Below, in pieces: positions 45,487 through 57,599 of a DNA stretch of 64,000 bases. Source of the stretch: Limonium bicolor. Lineage: Eukaryota > Streptophyta > Magnoliopsida > Caryophyllales > Plumbaginaceae. The notes beneath the pieces were generated by a model. It made no database searches, was not told the origin of the DNA, and was given only the letters and a program-made list of their open reading frames with translations. The stretch is from NCBI GenBank assembly GCA_023374045.1, contig JAIOTZ010000255.1, positions 1-64,000 of the forward strand, in the 5' to 3' direction. Position 1 is the stretch's first letter, and each line of letters starts with the position of its first letter. Both the position numbers and the translations under genes were made by a program.

Positions 45487-48400
45487 TGTAACACCCCAAC
45501 TGCTAATCTCATCATTAACTCTTAGACTGTTACAATTTACCATTAAGCTCGCAGCGGAATTCAAATACAACAGAGGGTGATACAACGCCGTTAGCCACCC
45601 TCGTGGCTAACCAGGCCTGACTCACAACAGTAACGGTCTGATGGACTGGAACAACCGAGTACTTCATACAAACACCATAGTCATTTCACTTCTTTACTAA
45701 CCGAGTCTACAATATACGGTTGCCGATAACATACTCGGACTTACACCTCATTCAAATGCATAAGTAACTACAATCTAACTACCCATGCTCACAGCAGTCC
45801 CCGTCCTACTCTCTCTCGAACGGTGGCCAGCTTCAAGTACCTGCACACTAAAAACGTTCCCCCTAGGGGGTCAGCTTTCGCTGCGCATGAAATTCGCATA
45901 TACCGCGTGCTAACCGCGGTACGCCGACTACTTGGGTCGGATATACATGGAGTTCATTTTAAAAACAACATGCATCATGGCAATACAATATATATGTATA
46001 ACACACAAGGAATCTACATCCAATCACGGAACACGATTCCTAACTAACATAACGATGTTGTTAGTGGTAACTGGTTACCCTTAGGCATTGAGGGTTATTC
46101 CTCACTATGCCTTGTTTACTTATTTAATACCTCACCCGTTCTCTCGGGTTACTTATTCGTTTACACACCCATTCTCTTGGGCTACTCATTCTTATACTTA
46201 CCCATTCTCTCGGGTTACTCATACATATACTCACCCCTTTCTCTCGGGTTATTTATACTCAAGCTCTCGTAGATTCTCGAGACACTACAGGTCTCCTACG
46301 TCACGCTTGTTACTCTTATTACATACTTGAGCCAAAACTCATGGCTCTCTAGCATAGTCTTACTTCCCCGGTTTCGACCCTACTCTGGGTCTAGCATGGT
46401 GGGAAGGTTCAACTAGCTCACGGAACTCTCTCTTAGTTCCTAACTCTTTTTACATAGGTCCGACTACTCTCGGACTACTCACATTCCCATATACTCCTCT
46501 CTCGGAGTTATAATTATATCATGTATATTAGTCTAGAAGCATCACTCTCGATGTTTCTAATGACTTAGGGAACATTACTCAAGTTTGGTTAATCTTAGGT
46601 TTTAAGAGTTACCTTTACAGTACATATACTCGTACTTTCGGTTATATTCTTATACCGGGTAAACCCTCTTATAGGAGGTCGACCATGTCTCAAGGGAGTT
46701 ACTAATCCCCTAGGTCTCATTTACCTTCCTTATAAGTTCACATTATTGGATTAACTTCAATCCTCTCGATGGAGGTTCATTTATCTCTCCACTCATATTT
46801 ATTTCGTGGATCGTTTCAGTAAGGTTCTCTAACCGTTATCGGGTATATACTCAACCCGTACATCTCCTCGCATTTTAGGGAGTTCATATGTTTGTGTTAT
46901 CGTTATACTTTAATCGATAGCTTGTGTGTGTTTGCATAATACCATTGGTTATGTGACTACCCGTTCAACGGGTTTCTAGTCAATCAGTACTCACTAAGAG
47001 TCGGTCTATGCACTAAGTTAGACCACACCGGCATATAAGTATGTTAGCTCATTCAACATACAACAATGCATGCATAATCAAACAAGGGATTATTTTCATG
47101 CTTTAATCTTGATTAAGCCGGCACACAAACACACAAATCAGAGTAACTCGGTTAGCATACGGGGCATGAGAAAATCATACCTTTCACCGAAGATGCACTC
47201 TAATGTGCCATCACATGTTCCTTGGAAATCTTTGTACAACTGGTAACATCATAACTATCTTTATTAATATCGGGGTAACATAATTATTTAACGACTAATG
47301 CGCCCATGATTAACCCCGTTCGATAGTTTTATAACTTACATTTGTATTACAACTTCTTACCACTCAATCACCATTATAACTTACTTAATTTATCCTTAAC
47401 AACCTTATAATCTTAACTTTAAGCATTAAGGTTTATACTTAATCTTAACTTAATTACTTAAGTTCTTAGGGTCCCAATCATCACTACCCTATTAATGGCA
47501 CACCTTAATACCAATTAACATTCTTAGAAATTAAAATTTCTTTTTTTTTTGTTAAGGGTCGACCGACCCACCGACCGACCCAACCCCTGGGTCGGTCCGT
47601 CCCAGTAACTTTCTGGTTCAGAAAACAACCTTAGACCGACCCACGACCGACCCATCCTTATGGGTCGGTCCATTACCGAAACTTTTCTTCGTAAATTTTA
47701 CTATGACCCATCCCCGACCGACCCAAGCTAAGCCGACCGACCCAAAACTCTGGGTCGGTCCATTGCCGAAGCTTTCTGGCTGGCTTAACGTGGTCCGACC
47801 GACCAGAACTGGGTCGGACCCTGGGTCGGTCCACTACAGATTTTTCTCTTAATTTGTTCTTACAACTCCAAACCTTTCCTCATATATCCTAATATGTTCT
47901 AACCTCATTTGGGCACTTCAAACCCATCTTAATGACATCCAAAAACTCCTTAATTCTCCCCTTTTGCACTAATGCACACTTGTGCATTTTCTAACCTTTC
48001 TTAACACTTGCATTATTACTCTCTCTTCATTTAACCATTCCAAAACTTCCAAGATAATGCACACCTCATACCAAGTTCCAAGACTCACTCTTAAAACCTT
48101 AAATCTTCTTTATTTTTCTACAATTCTTCAAGCATTTAACAACCTCTTTTGCTACAGATTTTTGCATAAATCTCACCTCCAACATCCTCTCATATACTTG
48201 GGTGATCATTTACCCAATTCAAACTCCAACAACACCTAGCTAACCCTAGGTTATTCCCCACACAAAACATCACTTAAACCACTTAGGTTTCTACACAAAT
48301 TTTGCCATAACTTGGCTATTTTTCTAACATTTCCCAAAGTTCATATCATCACATTATTCAACCTAAAACTAACCAAACCCATCATGGGTTCTACCAGCAC

Positions 48401-49930
48401 ATACAAGTTCACCAATACACATCAATTCTCCAATACAATACAATGCATAATTCATAAAATGCATAACACTTAATCAAACACTAAATTCATAATGTTTTCT
48501 CACTTGCATTACTTGTACAAGCACATTGCTACCACAATTCAAGTGGGGTTCATTTATTCATTAACCCTTCCCAAAATACCAAAAGCATTAAGTTAGGCTC
48601 CAAGGTAAATTTGTTTACCTTAACTTCACAAGCCTTTACTCTTTTCACTCCTCTTCTTTCTCTTCTCTTTTCTCTTGCTTGAGAATCGGCCAAAGGCCAA
48701 GAAATTGCCCATCTCCCATTCAATACACAAGGCAAGAAATGAGTTCAAGTAGAAACACTTAAGCTCATCAATTAGAAATGCTTAAAGCTCTAAAATGTGT
48801 GATTACCTTAAAACCCTAAGATGGGGTTTTGGTCAAGAATCAAAGAGTAACTCCCTCCAAGCTCTTAGGGATTGAAACAATGCTCATAAAAGAGAGTAAA
48901 CAAGGCTCCATTAGAGACCAAAATCGGCCAAGGCATAAAATGGGAGAAAACAAGACTTTTTCATGGATATTTTACCTTGATAGAAAGAGGAAGCTTCAAG
49001 CTACCTAATGGTGTGCTTTTCTCCTCAAATGGGCAACACCCACGAAAATGAAACTCACCATTTTCGAGTTTTGAAAAGAGAGGATGGTAGAGGGTGATGA
49101 GAGGATCACAAATATGTACTTATTTTTGAGTTCGGAGCAAGGATGAAGCTTGGGCATGGAGGAGAAGGTGGAGAAGCCATGCTTGGGGCTTCCATGTCGC
49201 ACAGCACACAGAGAGGAAGGGAGAAAATCGTGATGATGGGGAAAGAGAGAAAGAAGAAAAGAGAATGGGAGGAAGAGAGAGAGAGAGAGAGGAAATTGTT
49301 AAATGCTTCTTGCTTTTACTTTCCTCTCTCCTCCTCTTCTTTCTTTCTTTATTTATTTACTAGCCTAGAGTGTGTGTGAGTGGGTGACTCACTAAATAAA
49401 ACCGGCCCCACTAAATTAGTAAGCTGGAGCGTTTTTCGTTTTCTTACAGAAAACGCTCGTTATTTTACCCGGTTTGGCACTATTCACTAACCGGGCCCGT
49501 TTTTCGGATTTTTCTCGTTTCTTTATTTTTAATGGCTATTAAGCTTCCATTAATACTTAATTATAGTTATATAATCAACTATAATTTTTACGGGTCCATT
49601 TGACCACTTAAAGTCACGTTTTCGGGTTTTCTCGAAAAACGTGCTTTAAACTCCGTTAGCGTTTTAATTCATTATTTGGATCCGTTTCCTTCGGGAATCA
49701 TTCCCGTATACTTATTAGGCCTAACTAAGCCTTAGGAATCCATCTCGGACCCTCTCGAGATCATATATCTCTTATACTCATTTAACGCGTATTTTAGCGT
49801 TTTTCGCTTTTCAAGCGTTTTCTCTTTTCTTTTGGTTTTATTCTTTTACCAATACTCTTTAGGCACCATTAGGCCTTTTATAATCATATTAGAGTAATTT
49901 GATCGCCATTTTTAGATCCGGGGTATTTCA
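45487..49930 (-). repeat. Family B right LTR (5' LTR)
   Basis: Matches the left LTR closely for its first 2.35 kb and last 0.55 kb, with a diverged middle (about 47,845-49,390). Contains the hairpin at 45,590-45,611, CCCCCTAGGGGG at 45,859-45,870, the hairpin chain 46,134-46,973, a shorter T run (T10) and the GACCGACC array 47,556-47,836. Confidence 0.9.
47556..47836. repeat. GACCGACC hairpin array, family B right LTR
   Basis: Four hairpins equivalent to those at 38,064-38,336 with small indels; one inner unit has lost part of its stem (near 47,705). Confidence 0.85.
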
Positions 49931-51357
49931 ACATATGCCTTTTACTAAGCCCTTGAGAGCATTTTTCTAAGTCATTTACCATTGGCTCCTTAAATCATTT
50001 TCATAAGCAATATAAGCTCATTTCTCCTAAGACTTTAAACTACATTAGGTTAGCATATTTACCTCTTTTCCTCACAAACTTCTTTCTTGTTTCCTTGTTT
50101 AAAAATCGGTAAGGGTGTTTGGTTTCTTGTCAACTTCTAAACAATATAAAAATAATGAAATGAGTATACAAGCTTTATGCTTCATCTCATTGTAAACCCT
50201 AAATACATAGATTGCCTTAGAATATTTAGATGATTGTTTTACCTTGGATATGAAAGAGAGTTTGGATATGTAGCAATAGAGGACTGCACCTAGTCCATGA
50301 AAGGTTGAAATGAAGCTAAAACAAGCAAGGTAAGGACACCATAAGGGTGATTTTCGGACAACACAAAAACATGAAGGAAACATCATTTTTCTTTGAGTTT
50401 CCTTACCTAGAAGCAAAGGAGAACAACAATATATGAAAAGATGAGCTCAAGCTCCTCCCTTGGAGATTCCTCTTGCACCGAAATAGAGCTCTTGGAATTT
50501 TGAGAAGATAGGAATGAAGAGCTTGATGAGACTAAGAGAATGGTGGTCTTTGTTTTTGATTTGGCAAAGTGAGATAGGAATTACAAGAGGTTGAAGATGA
50601 TATATGGTGGTGGTACTATTGCAAAACTGTGAATGGAGAGCACGAAGGAGATAGAAGTGAAGTTGGAATCGTGGGAAATGAAGAGAAATGAGAGAGTGAA
50701 GATAAGTATTTGCTTTTAGAAGATATTTGTAGTTAATAAAGTAAATAGTACTTTATTCATCATTAGTTTATTTATTTGTTAAATGCTAGCAAGAGTGGTG
50801 ACTCACACCATAAAAACCGGCCCCCTTTAGTTACTTAGGGGTGTTTTGGTCTTAGTTGACCAATTAAATTACTTATGATGATATATGTTATAAACTAGCT
50901 TATTTAGTTACTATTCATAAAAACAAGGCACATAGATGTGAAATTTTTGATTTCCCATTGATATAGACTTCCAAATGTGATACTAGGTAGTACACATATT
51001 AATTAAAGAGTAATGATGGACATTTAGCCATTCAAAACTCATTTACAAGACAATTTTTCAAAAACGTGCTTTAAGACTCCTTAAAGCACATTTTGTGTTT
51101 TAACTTGTTTTCAAGATTGGTTTTCTTTGGTATTTGGTTTAGTATGTTCATTAACACCTAAATGAACTCTTGATAAGCTTATTAGGTCTTAACCAAGTTT
51201 TCCAAGCTTAGAGCACATTTTAGCCTTTATTGACCTTAAGGCACTTGTTTGTGTTTTCTATGGTTTAAATTGTTTACTAATGTTTCTATGACTCTTTTTA
51301 GTCTTAATATACCTTATTTTAGTGTTTAAACAATATACCTAGGTTTGGGTTATATCA
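49931..51357 (-). mobile_element. LTR fragment G, related to family A (U3 part)
   Basis: Aligns with 28,045-29,610 of LTR A (for example CTCACAAACTTCTT, ACCGGCCCCC, AGTAATGATGGACATTTAGCC, CAAAAACGTGCTTTAA) but at clearly lower identity than the A LTRs share with each other. Ends GGGTTATATCA at 51,357. It is cut on the left by family B and on the right abuts the internal region of C. It is probably a separate, older element inserted in C. No gene seen. Confidence 0.7.
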
Positions 51358-53502
51358 AGTGACTTACTGTCAAGCGTTTACGCCTCTGCACTCTGTATGA
51401 CTGAATGTTTTGGTATTGCACTTGTGCAGCTAATGATCTAATGGGATAGCGAGGAATATGGAAAATGTAAATCATAGCAAACCTTTCTTTTCACCAACAA
51501 ACATGACATAAGCCAGTTAAGCAAGCTTAGCAACAAACCGTGCGGCCTAAGGCCAAATAAGCACGAAGAGTGTAAAACACACTAACAATCACAAGATGTG
51601 AATTCCATAGGAATACGAGGTGAAAGAAGACTGAGGAAAGTCACTAGGACCGACGCATAGAAATGGAGGGTCGTACAAGTAAAGAACACTTGTACTGAAC
51701 TAGAGAAACTTGTATAATTCAGAAGCTATTGACAACAGAGGAAGCACTACAATTAAGTGGTCACTTAACCTCGCCCGACAATAAGTCGGAGGAACTTAAT
51801 GAATAATCGTGAAAGCGCGAATAGTATGTACAATAGATTACCAGAGAGCTGGCTACAATCTAAAACTCATTGAGTTCAAACACGGTAAAAGAATACCACA
51901 CGTGCCTAGTAGACCTATTTCCACAATAGAGGGATAAAAGGTGATGTATAGCACATTAAGGATAACAAGAAGGGTGAATAACCCAAGTTATCAGGGTCGC
52001 GCGGCAGAAGCTAGTGGGCCCTAGCTAGGAGATTAATGTACCTAGTGAGTATAATAGAATGACAATTAATGCCTTGAAGCCGGTTAGGCTAGAACCGAAT
52101 GATTGTGAGTTAAATAAACTCATATAGGAATTCTTGGTGCAAAGACTAAACCATTGGGATGGTTAAGACCCTTTGACCAAGTATAGTATATAATAGGCCG
52201 TAGTAAGCTAAATGCTTCAGAGTGCTCGAACTTAGTAACCAATGTTCAATAATAACATATGGTAGATGGCGTAATCCCTTTTAAGGGGGGTAGAGCAAAA
52301 ACCGCTTAATGTAAGTTTCATGAAAAAACACATAAACCATAATGTGCATAGCACAAATGAGAATCAAATTGATGATTGGTACTATGTTAAATAAACATAT
52401 GTATTCATTCATATTGAAATTGTGGTAACTAGGCATTAGACATGCAAATACCATAGGATGAACATACCCATCTTGTAACCCCAGTGTAAGAGTATTGGTA
52501 AAGAAGAGTAATCAGTAGTGGACGTAGTTCCTCAAGTATTGTATTCCTTAAAGAAATAGTACGAAACGATTGAGAGTAGTAGATGAATGAAGTCCATGAG
52601 TAGTGTATTCCTAGGTAAACTATTGGAAGCAAATTGAGGATGACTGAATTTTATAAGTATTAAATTTCCTTAGCCAGAATATTAAAGATAATGGAGAGTA
52701 ATGGATGAAAGTAGCGAAGGTTGATGAAATGAGCACTTAGGCATTGAATCTCGAAGTAAAGTATTTGGAAGTAGAGTGAGGATGATTGATGAACTAAATT
52801 CCATTTTTGGTGTATGATTTGTAATTATGACTAGGAAGAGTAAAAAGATAAAAATTAAAATAATTGAATTATTTGGTTGTTTGAAACTGATGTGGGAAGT
52901 CAAACTTGATCCTGATCAGATCAAGGGAAACCGAACACAAATTGGAGTGGAAAGATAGTTCAACGCTGATGCTGATCACATCAGGGTCGAATGATTCTTG
53001 AAGCTCCCCTTAAGTGGTCACAAGAATCACGCATAGGATAGAAGTAATGAATATAAATGGGAATTTGGAGTTGTATACTTTAGAAAGATTTCTAATTAGC
53101 TGTTGGGAGGATTTTCCTTAGACTGAGAATAAAGATTTGGGTAGAAGCTTATACCGGAGAGGATGGTAGTGTAGCATGTTGTATTATTCCAAGGGCAGCA
53201 GGACATAGAGGTGTCCTGTGGCTAGATGACCCGAGTGCCTGCGGGATTGTATGTGTATTGCATTGCTTTGGGGATAGCTTTGCACTGTATGTATGTATAA
53301 AACTTGTAATGTGGAACCAGATGGTGGGATGTAATGCGGATTGGAGTAATTATGGTGCATTTGTATTGTATGGAATGTAGAAACCTGGAGTAATGGATTT
53401 GGGAATTGTAAGGAGGGAGAACGTATGACTTTGGCATTAGAAATGTATGAATGAGTGAATGTAGTAATCATATAACCTTGAGCAACTTTGAGGACAATGT
53501 TC
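51358..53502 (+). other. Family C internal region, non-coding
   Basis: Collinear with A and B internal regions on the opposite strand. It contains the CCGAC/GTCGG hairpin (51,775-51,789, loop AATAA) and the internal PPT copy. No coding motif seen. Confidence 0.7.
52274..52294 (+). promoter_or_regulatory. Internal polypurine-tract copy, family C
   Basis: CCCTTTTAAGGGGGGTAGAG, 1.22 kb before the 3' LTR. The upstream hairpin seen in A and B has lost its 5' arm here (only GGCGTAATCCC remains). Confidence 0.65.
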
Positions 53503-53517
53503 TTAAGGGGGGTAGAT
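53503..53517 (+). promoter_or_regulatory. Family C 3' polypurine tract
   Basis: TTAAGGGGGGTAGAT immediately precedes the LTR start TGAAATACCCCC. Confidence 0.9.
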
Positions 53518-55700
53518 TGAAATACCCCCAACTTAAATATAGTGATTAAAGTTATTCTAATACGTATTTAAGGGCCTAATAACGCCTAATTAATATTGGT
53601 AAGGAAAAATAAATCCAAAAGAAATGAGAAAAACTTAAAAAGCGAAAAACGCTAAATAAGCGTTAAATGACCATAGGAGGTATGAGACCTCGGTTAGCGT
53701 ATTATATGGATTCTAAAGGCTTAATTATGCCTAAATAACACGTAGAAACAAATTCCCGGAGAAAATGGATCCTTAAAATGGATTAAAAACACAAACGAAC
53801 CTTAAAGCGCGTTTTTGAGGAAACCGGGAAAACGTGACTTTAAGCGGGTCAAATAGACTCGTAACAATTTTGGTCAACTAAATAGTCATTAATAAACATT
53901 AGTGAAGGTTTAGAACCAATAAAATCAATAAAACGAAAAATAGTAAAAACTGTCAAAAACGGGAAGTTGTGGGGTAAAAGCATAAATAACTCAAACTAGT
54001 GTGTCCACTATTGTAAATAAAATTTTAAAAACCCATGTGGGCTGTGTGTCAACCGATTTGTTTCCCCTCACACACTCTTAATTTCCTTTTGATTTGCAAA
54101 AGACAAAAGAAATAATAAAGCAAAAAGTAACCCTTACTTTACTTTATGCACTCTCTCTCCTCCATTCTCTTTTACACTCACGTACATCACTCTTTCCTTT
54201 ATCTGAATTTTTCTTCTTCTTCCCATGCCAGCCATGGCAATTTCAAGAAGCCAAAGCAGCCCCCATATTCTCTCCTCTTGTTAACCCATCAAACCTTCAC
54301 CAAAAATTATACCATTGGAATCCCCTCATCAAGGAGAACATATTCCTCTTTTCAAAATTCAAAAACAAGCATTTTCATTTCCATGGGTATGCTGCATTTG
54401 GAGCTTCAAGACCACCATTAGAACCACCTTCATCTCCGTGTTACTGTGAGGTAAAAATATTCTTGAAACCTCATCTTTTTCTATCCCTTGTGGGCAAAAC
54501 AAAATTTTAAGCTAAACCCTTGTTGGTGCTTTGTATTCTACCCGATTTTGGATTCTTTGGTGGAGTACAAATATTGTTCTTGAGCTATTCCAAGCTTCAC
54601 CTACACCCTTGCAAGGTAATGAAATTTCTAAACCCTAAAACTTTCATTAAAGCTTAAAGATGGTTAGGGTTAGTTTTTGTATTGAAGTGTGTATATCAAT
54701 GGGTTGTAGTGTTAGAGAATCTAATTTACAAAATAGGTGAAGAAGAGAAAAGAAAGAAGAAGGAAGAAGAAAGAAGAGAGAAAAGGAAAGCTAGAAGAAG
54801 AACAAGGTAAATTACACTCTCTTGGTAGCCTTGTAAAATGTATTGTGTAACAGATTTTAGTAGCTCTTAATTGTGTATTGAAAATGGTAATGAGTAGTAG
54901 TGTAATGTGTAAGAGAATCCAAATGTTTTAAACCTTTGAAAGATATGTAAAAGCTTATTGAAACCTAGATGGGAATTGATGTTGAGTGCAAGAATTTAAT
55001 GATGTTAGTGTTGGTATTGTGTTGGAGAGCTTGGTATATTAATGCTGTTTACAAGCAGGAAAATGAGTGATGTTTTGTGAGCTAAAATATGTGGTGAGAA
55101 TGTAAAAATAGAGGGGAGACTATGTCAAAATTTACCTAGAAACTAGAGAACTTAAGAACTAGAAACTAGGTGAAAACATGTATTTGAAACAGATTTTGAT
55201 TGGAGCTAGTAGGTGGGTAGTAGGAGAGGTGTGTGATACATTATAATCCTTAGGAATGGCATTGGTAGAGGGAGTATTGAATGGTAGAAGAGGGAACAAA
55301 AATCTGTAGCAAAACAGTGTATTAGTACCTTGAATTTTAGGAAGAAAGTTGGTGTGCATAACCTTGGAAATGAAGGAAGAACTTGAGTATAGTTATTGCA
55401 AATGGTTATAAAGGATTTGGAATGGTATTTAAGTGAGTTGGTAGGAGGTAGGAAACTAGCAAGAGAAAGTTAGAAGTGCACTAGTGTGCAAAGTGCAAAA
55501 TGTAAGAATTGATGTTGTGAATTTGAGCACGAATTGGAGTAAGGGTTTAACCAAAGATTTGGAGAGGTTTAGTGCATGTTTTAAGGTGTTTAAACATGTA
55601 GGAAACATGTGGCAAGATTGTGGAATAAGTGGGAAAAGATTGGGGTGAATTTGGAGTCCAAAATGAGTAGAAAAACACTTTTAAAAACAGGGTCTGTTGT

Positions 55701-55786
55701 GGACCGCCCCTGTGGGGAGGTCCAGTCGAATTCTGCTGGACGGGTTTGTTTTTGTCTCGGATCGCCCCTTTGGGGAGGTCCGGACC
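55701..55786. repeat. GGACCGCCCC hairpin pair, family C LTR
   Basis: Two hairpins, 55,701-55,723 (GGACCGCCCC / GGGGAGGTCC, loop TGT) and 55,759-55,781 (GGATCGCCCC / GGGGAGGTCC), 58 bp apart, then the palindrome GGTCCGGACC. This is the counterpart in place and style of the GACCGACC arrays of A and B. Confidence 0.75.
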
Positions 55787-57435
55787 AGAGAGCAAAAAAA
55801 AATTGTTTTAAGGCTTTTAAACATGGGCGATTGATTGGTAATGGTTTTAGAAGTTGTTAAGGCCTTGTTTGGTGACTTTTTAAGGTCCTAAGAAGTGTAA
55901 ACAAGTTTGAGAAGTAATTAAGGAAGTTGTAAGTTTAAGAACATTAAGTTAAACCGAAACAATGGGATAACGGGGTAAGTATAGGAGTAGTAATTATATA
56001 TGTATTGTAATACATAGTATTAATGGAACCATTTGGCATGTAGCCATTGGTTCGAGAATAAGACTCGAGGAACGAGAGTGATCCAAAGGAACAAGGGAAC
56101 ACCCAGTGAAGTACATTCCGGTAAAAGGTATGATTTCTTCATGCCCTGTATCCTAATCTGGTTACCCCGATTTGTGTGCTTATTTGATCACCTAAATAAG
56201 ATAAATGCATGAATCGGACTATATTGCACTTACTTGTGCTTGATTTATGTGTTCTTGATATTTATTGTCTTGAACACTAGTTTGTATAATTCATGAAATA
56301 TGTGGATGAAGATGAAGAGTATTTGTACCTTGTAGTGTACTTGTGTATTGTATTGTATTTCGTATGGATGTATATATGAGCAATGTATTGTATTATTGTG
56401 GCTTGGATGTGTGACTTCTACTAATTCCTAACTACCTAACTTCTAACGTAAGTATAAGTAAATTGGAATGAGTAGAAGTCCGATATAGCTTCGGCCACGC
56501 GTGAGGATGAGGAGACACAAGAGGTTGGATCCGATTCCTGGTTCTTAAACTAGTCCACGGCCCAAACCCCTTAAATGGGTAGCATCCTGGATTGGTGAAC
56601 CAAGTAAATCCCGGTGGTGGGACAGAGTAGTCCCCGGGCCGGAGGTCCTGACGACTTGACTTGAGTAAGTAAGTAAGTAAGTAAAGTATGAGTATGTATG
56701 CGTAAGTATTATGTAACGAGTAAAAGAGTAATCTCCTCCCGATTAACCCGGGTGGACAAAAAGGAGCTAACATGTATTGTGTATGTATGGAATATGTATG
56801 GTGTATGTATTGAGTATGTATTGTGTATGCGCATTTCAGGAAAGGTAGTAAGTATCAATTGGCTTGTATGGACTACTTGTATGTATTGAAATGTATGTAT
56901 GTATTCCTTGTGTAAATTATTGTAGTATTATGTATGAAAGCATGTATGCATGTATGTATGAATAAAATAAACTGCATGTATTCGACCAAGTGGTCGGCGT
57001 ACCCTCACTAGTACGCGGGGTATGCGGTTATCATATTCAGCGTAACCTGACCCCCTAGGGGGAACTTTTAGTGTGCAGGTACCCGAAGCGGATATGGTCA
57101 AGGTAAGCGACCGGTGGCTACACTTGGATAGTTAGAAGTAGAATGTAGAAGCGTACAAAGTGGTACACCCCTTCTACTTAGAAAGTAAGTAGTTTGTGAG
57201 GAATGGGTAGTGGATAGACTCTTAATGAGTATCTATGAAATTGAAAGAGGTGTTGTATTTGTATAAGGATCGTAGTAAACTCGGAGTACTATAATGTATT
57301 GAACTTATGGAGTATTGTAATGAATGGGAAGTTCTAGTATTTGATTTGGTAATTGGAGTATGTACTGTAAGTGTGTAGTACTCGGATATTCCGGTCCATC
57401 AGACCGATGCTGTATGTAGTGGTAGTAGTAGCCTG

Positions 57436-57457
57436 GTTAGTCACGTGGGTGGCTAAC
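57436..57457 (+). other. Conserved U5 hairpin, family C
   Basis: GTTAGTCAC, loop GTGG, GTGGCTAAC, 105 bp from the LTR end. One pair is U-G in the sense RNA; the other strand would have a C-A mismatch. Confidence 0.8.
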
Positions 57458-57599
57458 AGCATTGTATCACCCACCGTTGAGTATGTAAGTATCCGCTGCG
57501 TGAGTCTGGATTGTATAATGAGATTGGACGGTAATGACAGTATTAGCGGTAGGGGTGTTACACATACCCACAACGATTCTATAAGACTCTAAAGATCTG

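Larger units (their letters stand above)
35987..49930 (-). mobile_element. Giant-LTR non-coding retrotransposon, family B (LARD-like)
   Basis: LTRs 35,987-40,484 (4,498 bp) and 45,487-49,930 (4,444 bp), internal region 40,485-45,486 (5.0 kb). On the minus strand it has termini TGAAATACCCC ... GGTGTTACA, a PPT, and an initiator-Met PBS four bases from the LTR. No coding motif found. It is related to family A but distinct. The flanks do not form a duplication: left TAAAC (35,982-35,986), right ACATA (49,931-49,935). The two LTRs are near-identical at both ends but clearly diverged from about 38.35 to 39.9 kb. Both facts suggest the element joins two different insertions. Confidence 0.85.
51358..57562 (+). 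mobile_element. Giant-LTR non-coding retrotransposon, family C, 5' part missing
   Basis: Internal sequence 51,358-53,517 and 3' LTR 53,518-57,562 (4,045 bp) on the plus strand, opposite to A and B. The internal part is homologous to the reverse complement of B internal from about 42,640 to 40,500. The 5' LTR and about half the internal region are absent; G interrupts at 51,357. The PPT (53,503-53,517) and TG...CA LTR are intact. No coding motif. Confidence 0.8.
53518..57562 (+). repeat. Family C 3' LTR
   Basis: TGAAATACCCCC to GGGGTGTTACA. A CT-rich stretch at 54,130-54,200 may mark the transcript start. A GC-rich hairpin pair lies at 55,701-55,786, AATAAA at 56,961, a CGACCA/TGGTCG hairpin at 56,983-56,996, CCCCCTAGGGGG at 57,051-57,062 and the U5 hairpin at 57,436-57,457. 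Short open frames (such as 54,094-54,510) look fortuitous. Confidence 0.85.

Noticed and set aside
25083..51357. A-B-G as one simple nested insertion (B inside LTR A)
   Set aside because: The flanks of B do not match, about 1 kb of LTR A is missing, and the right-hand piece is too diverged to be the other half of the same LTR.
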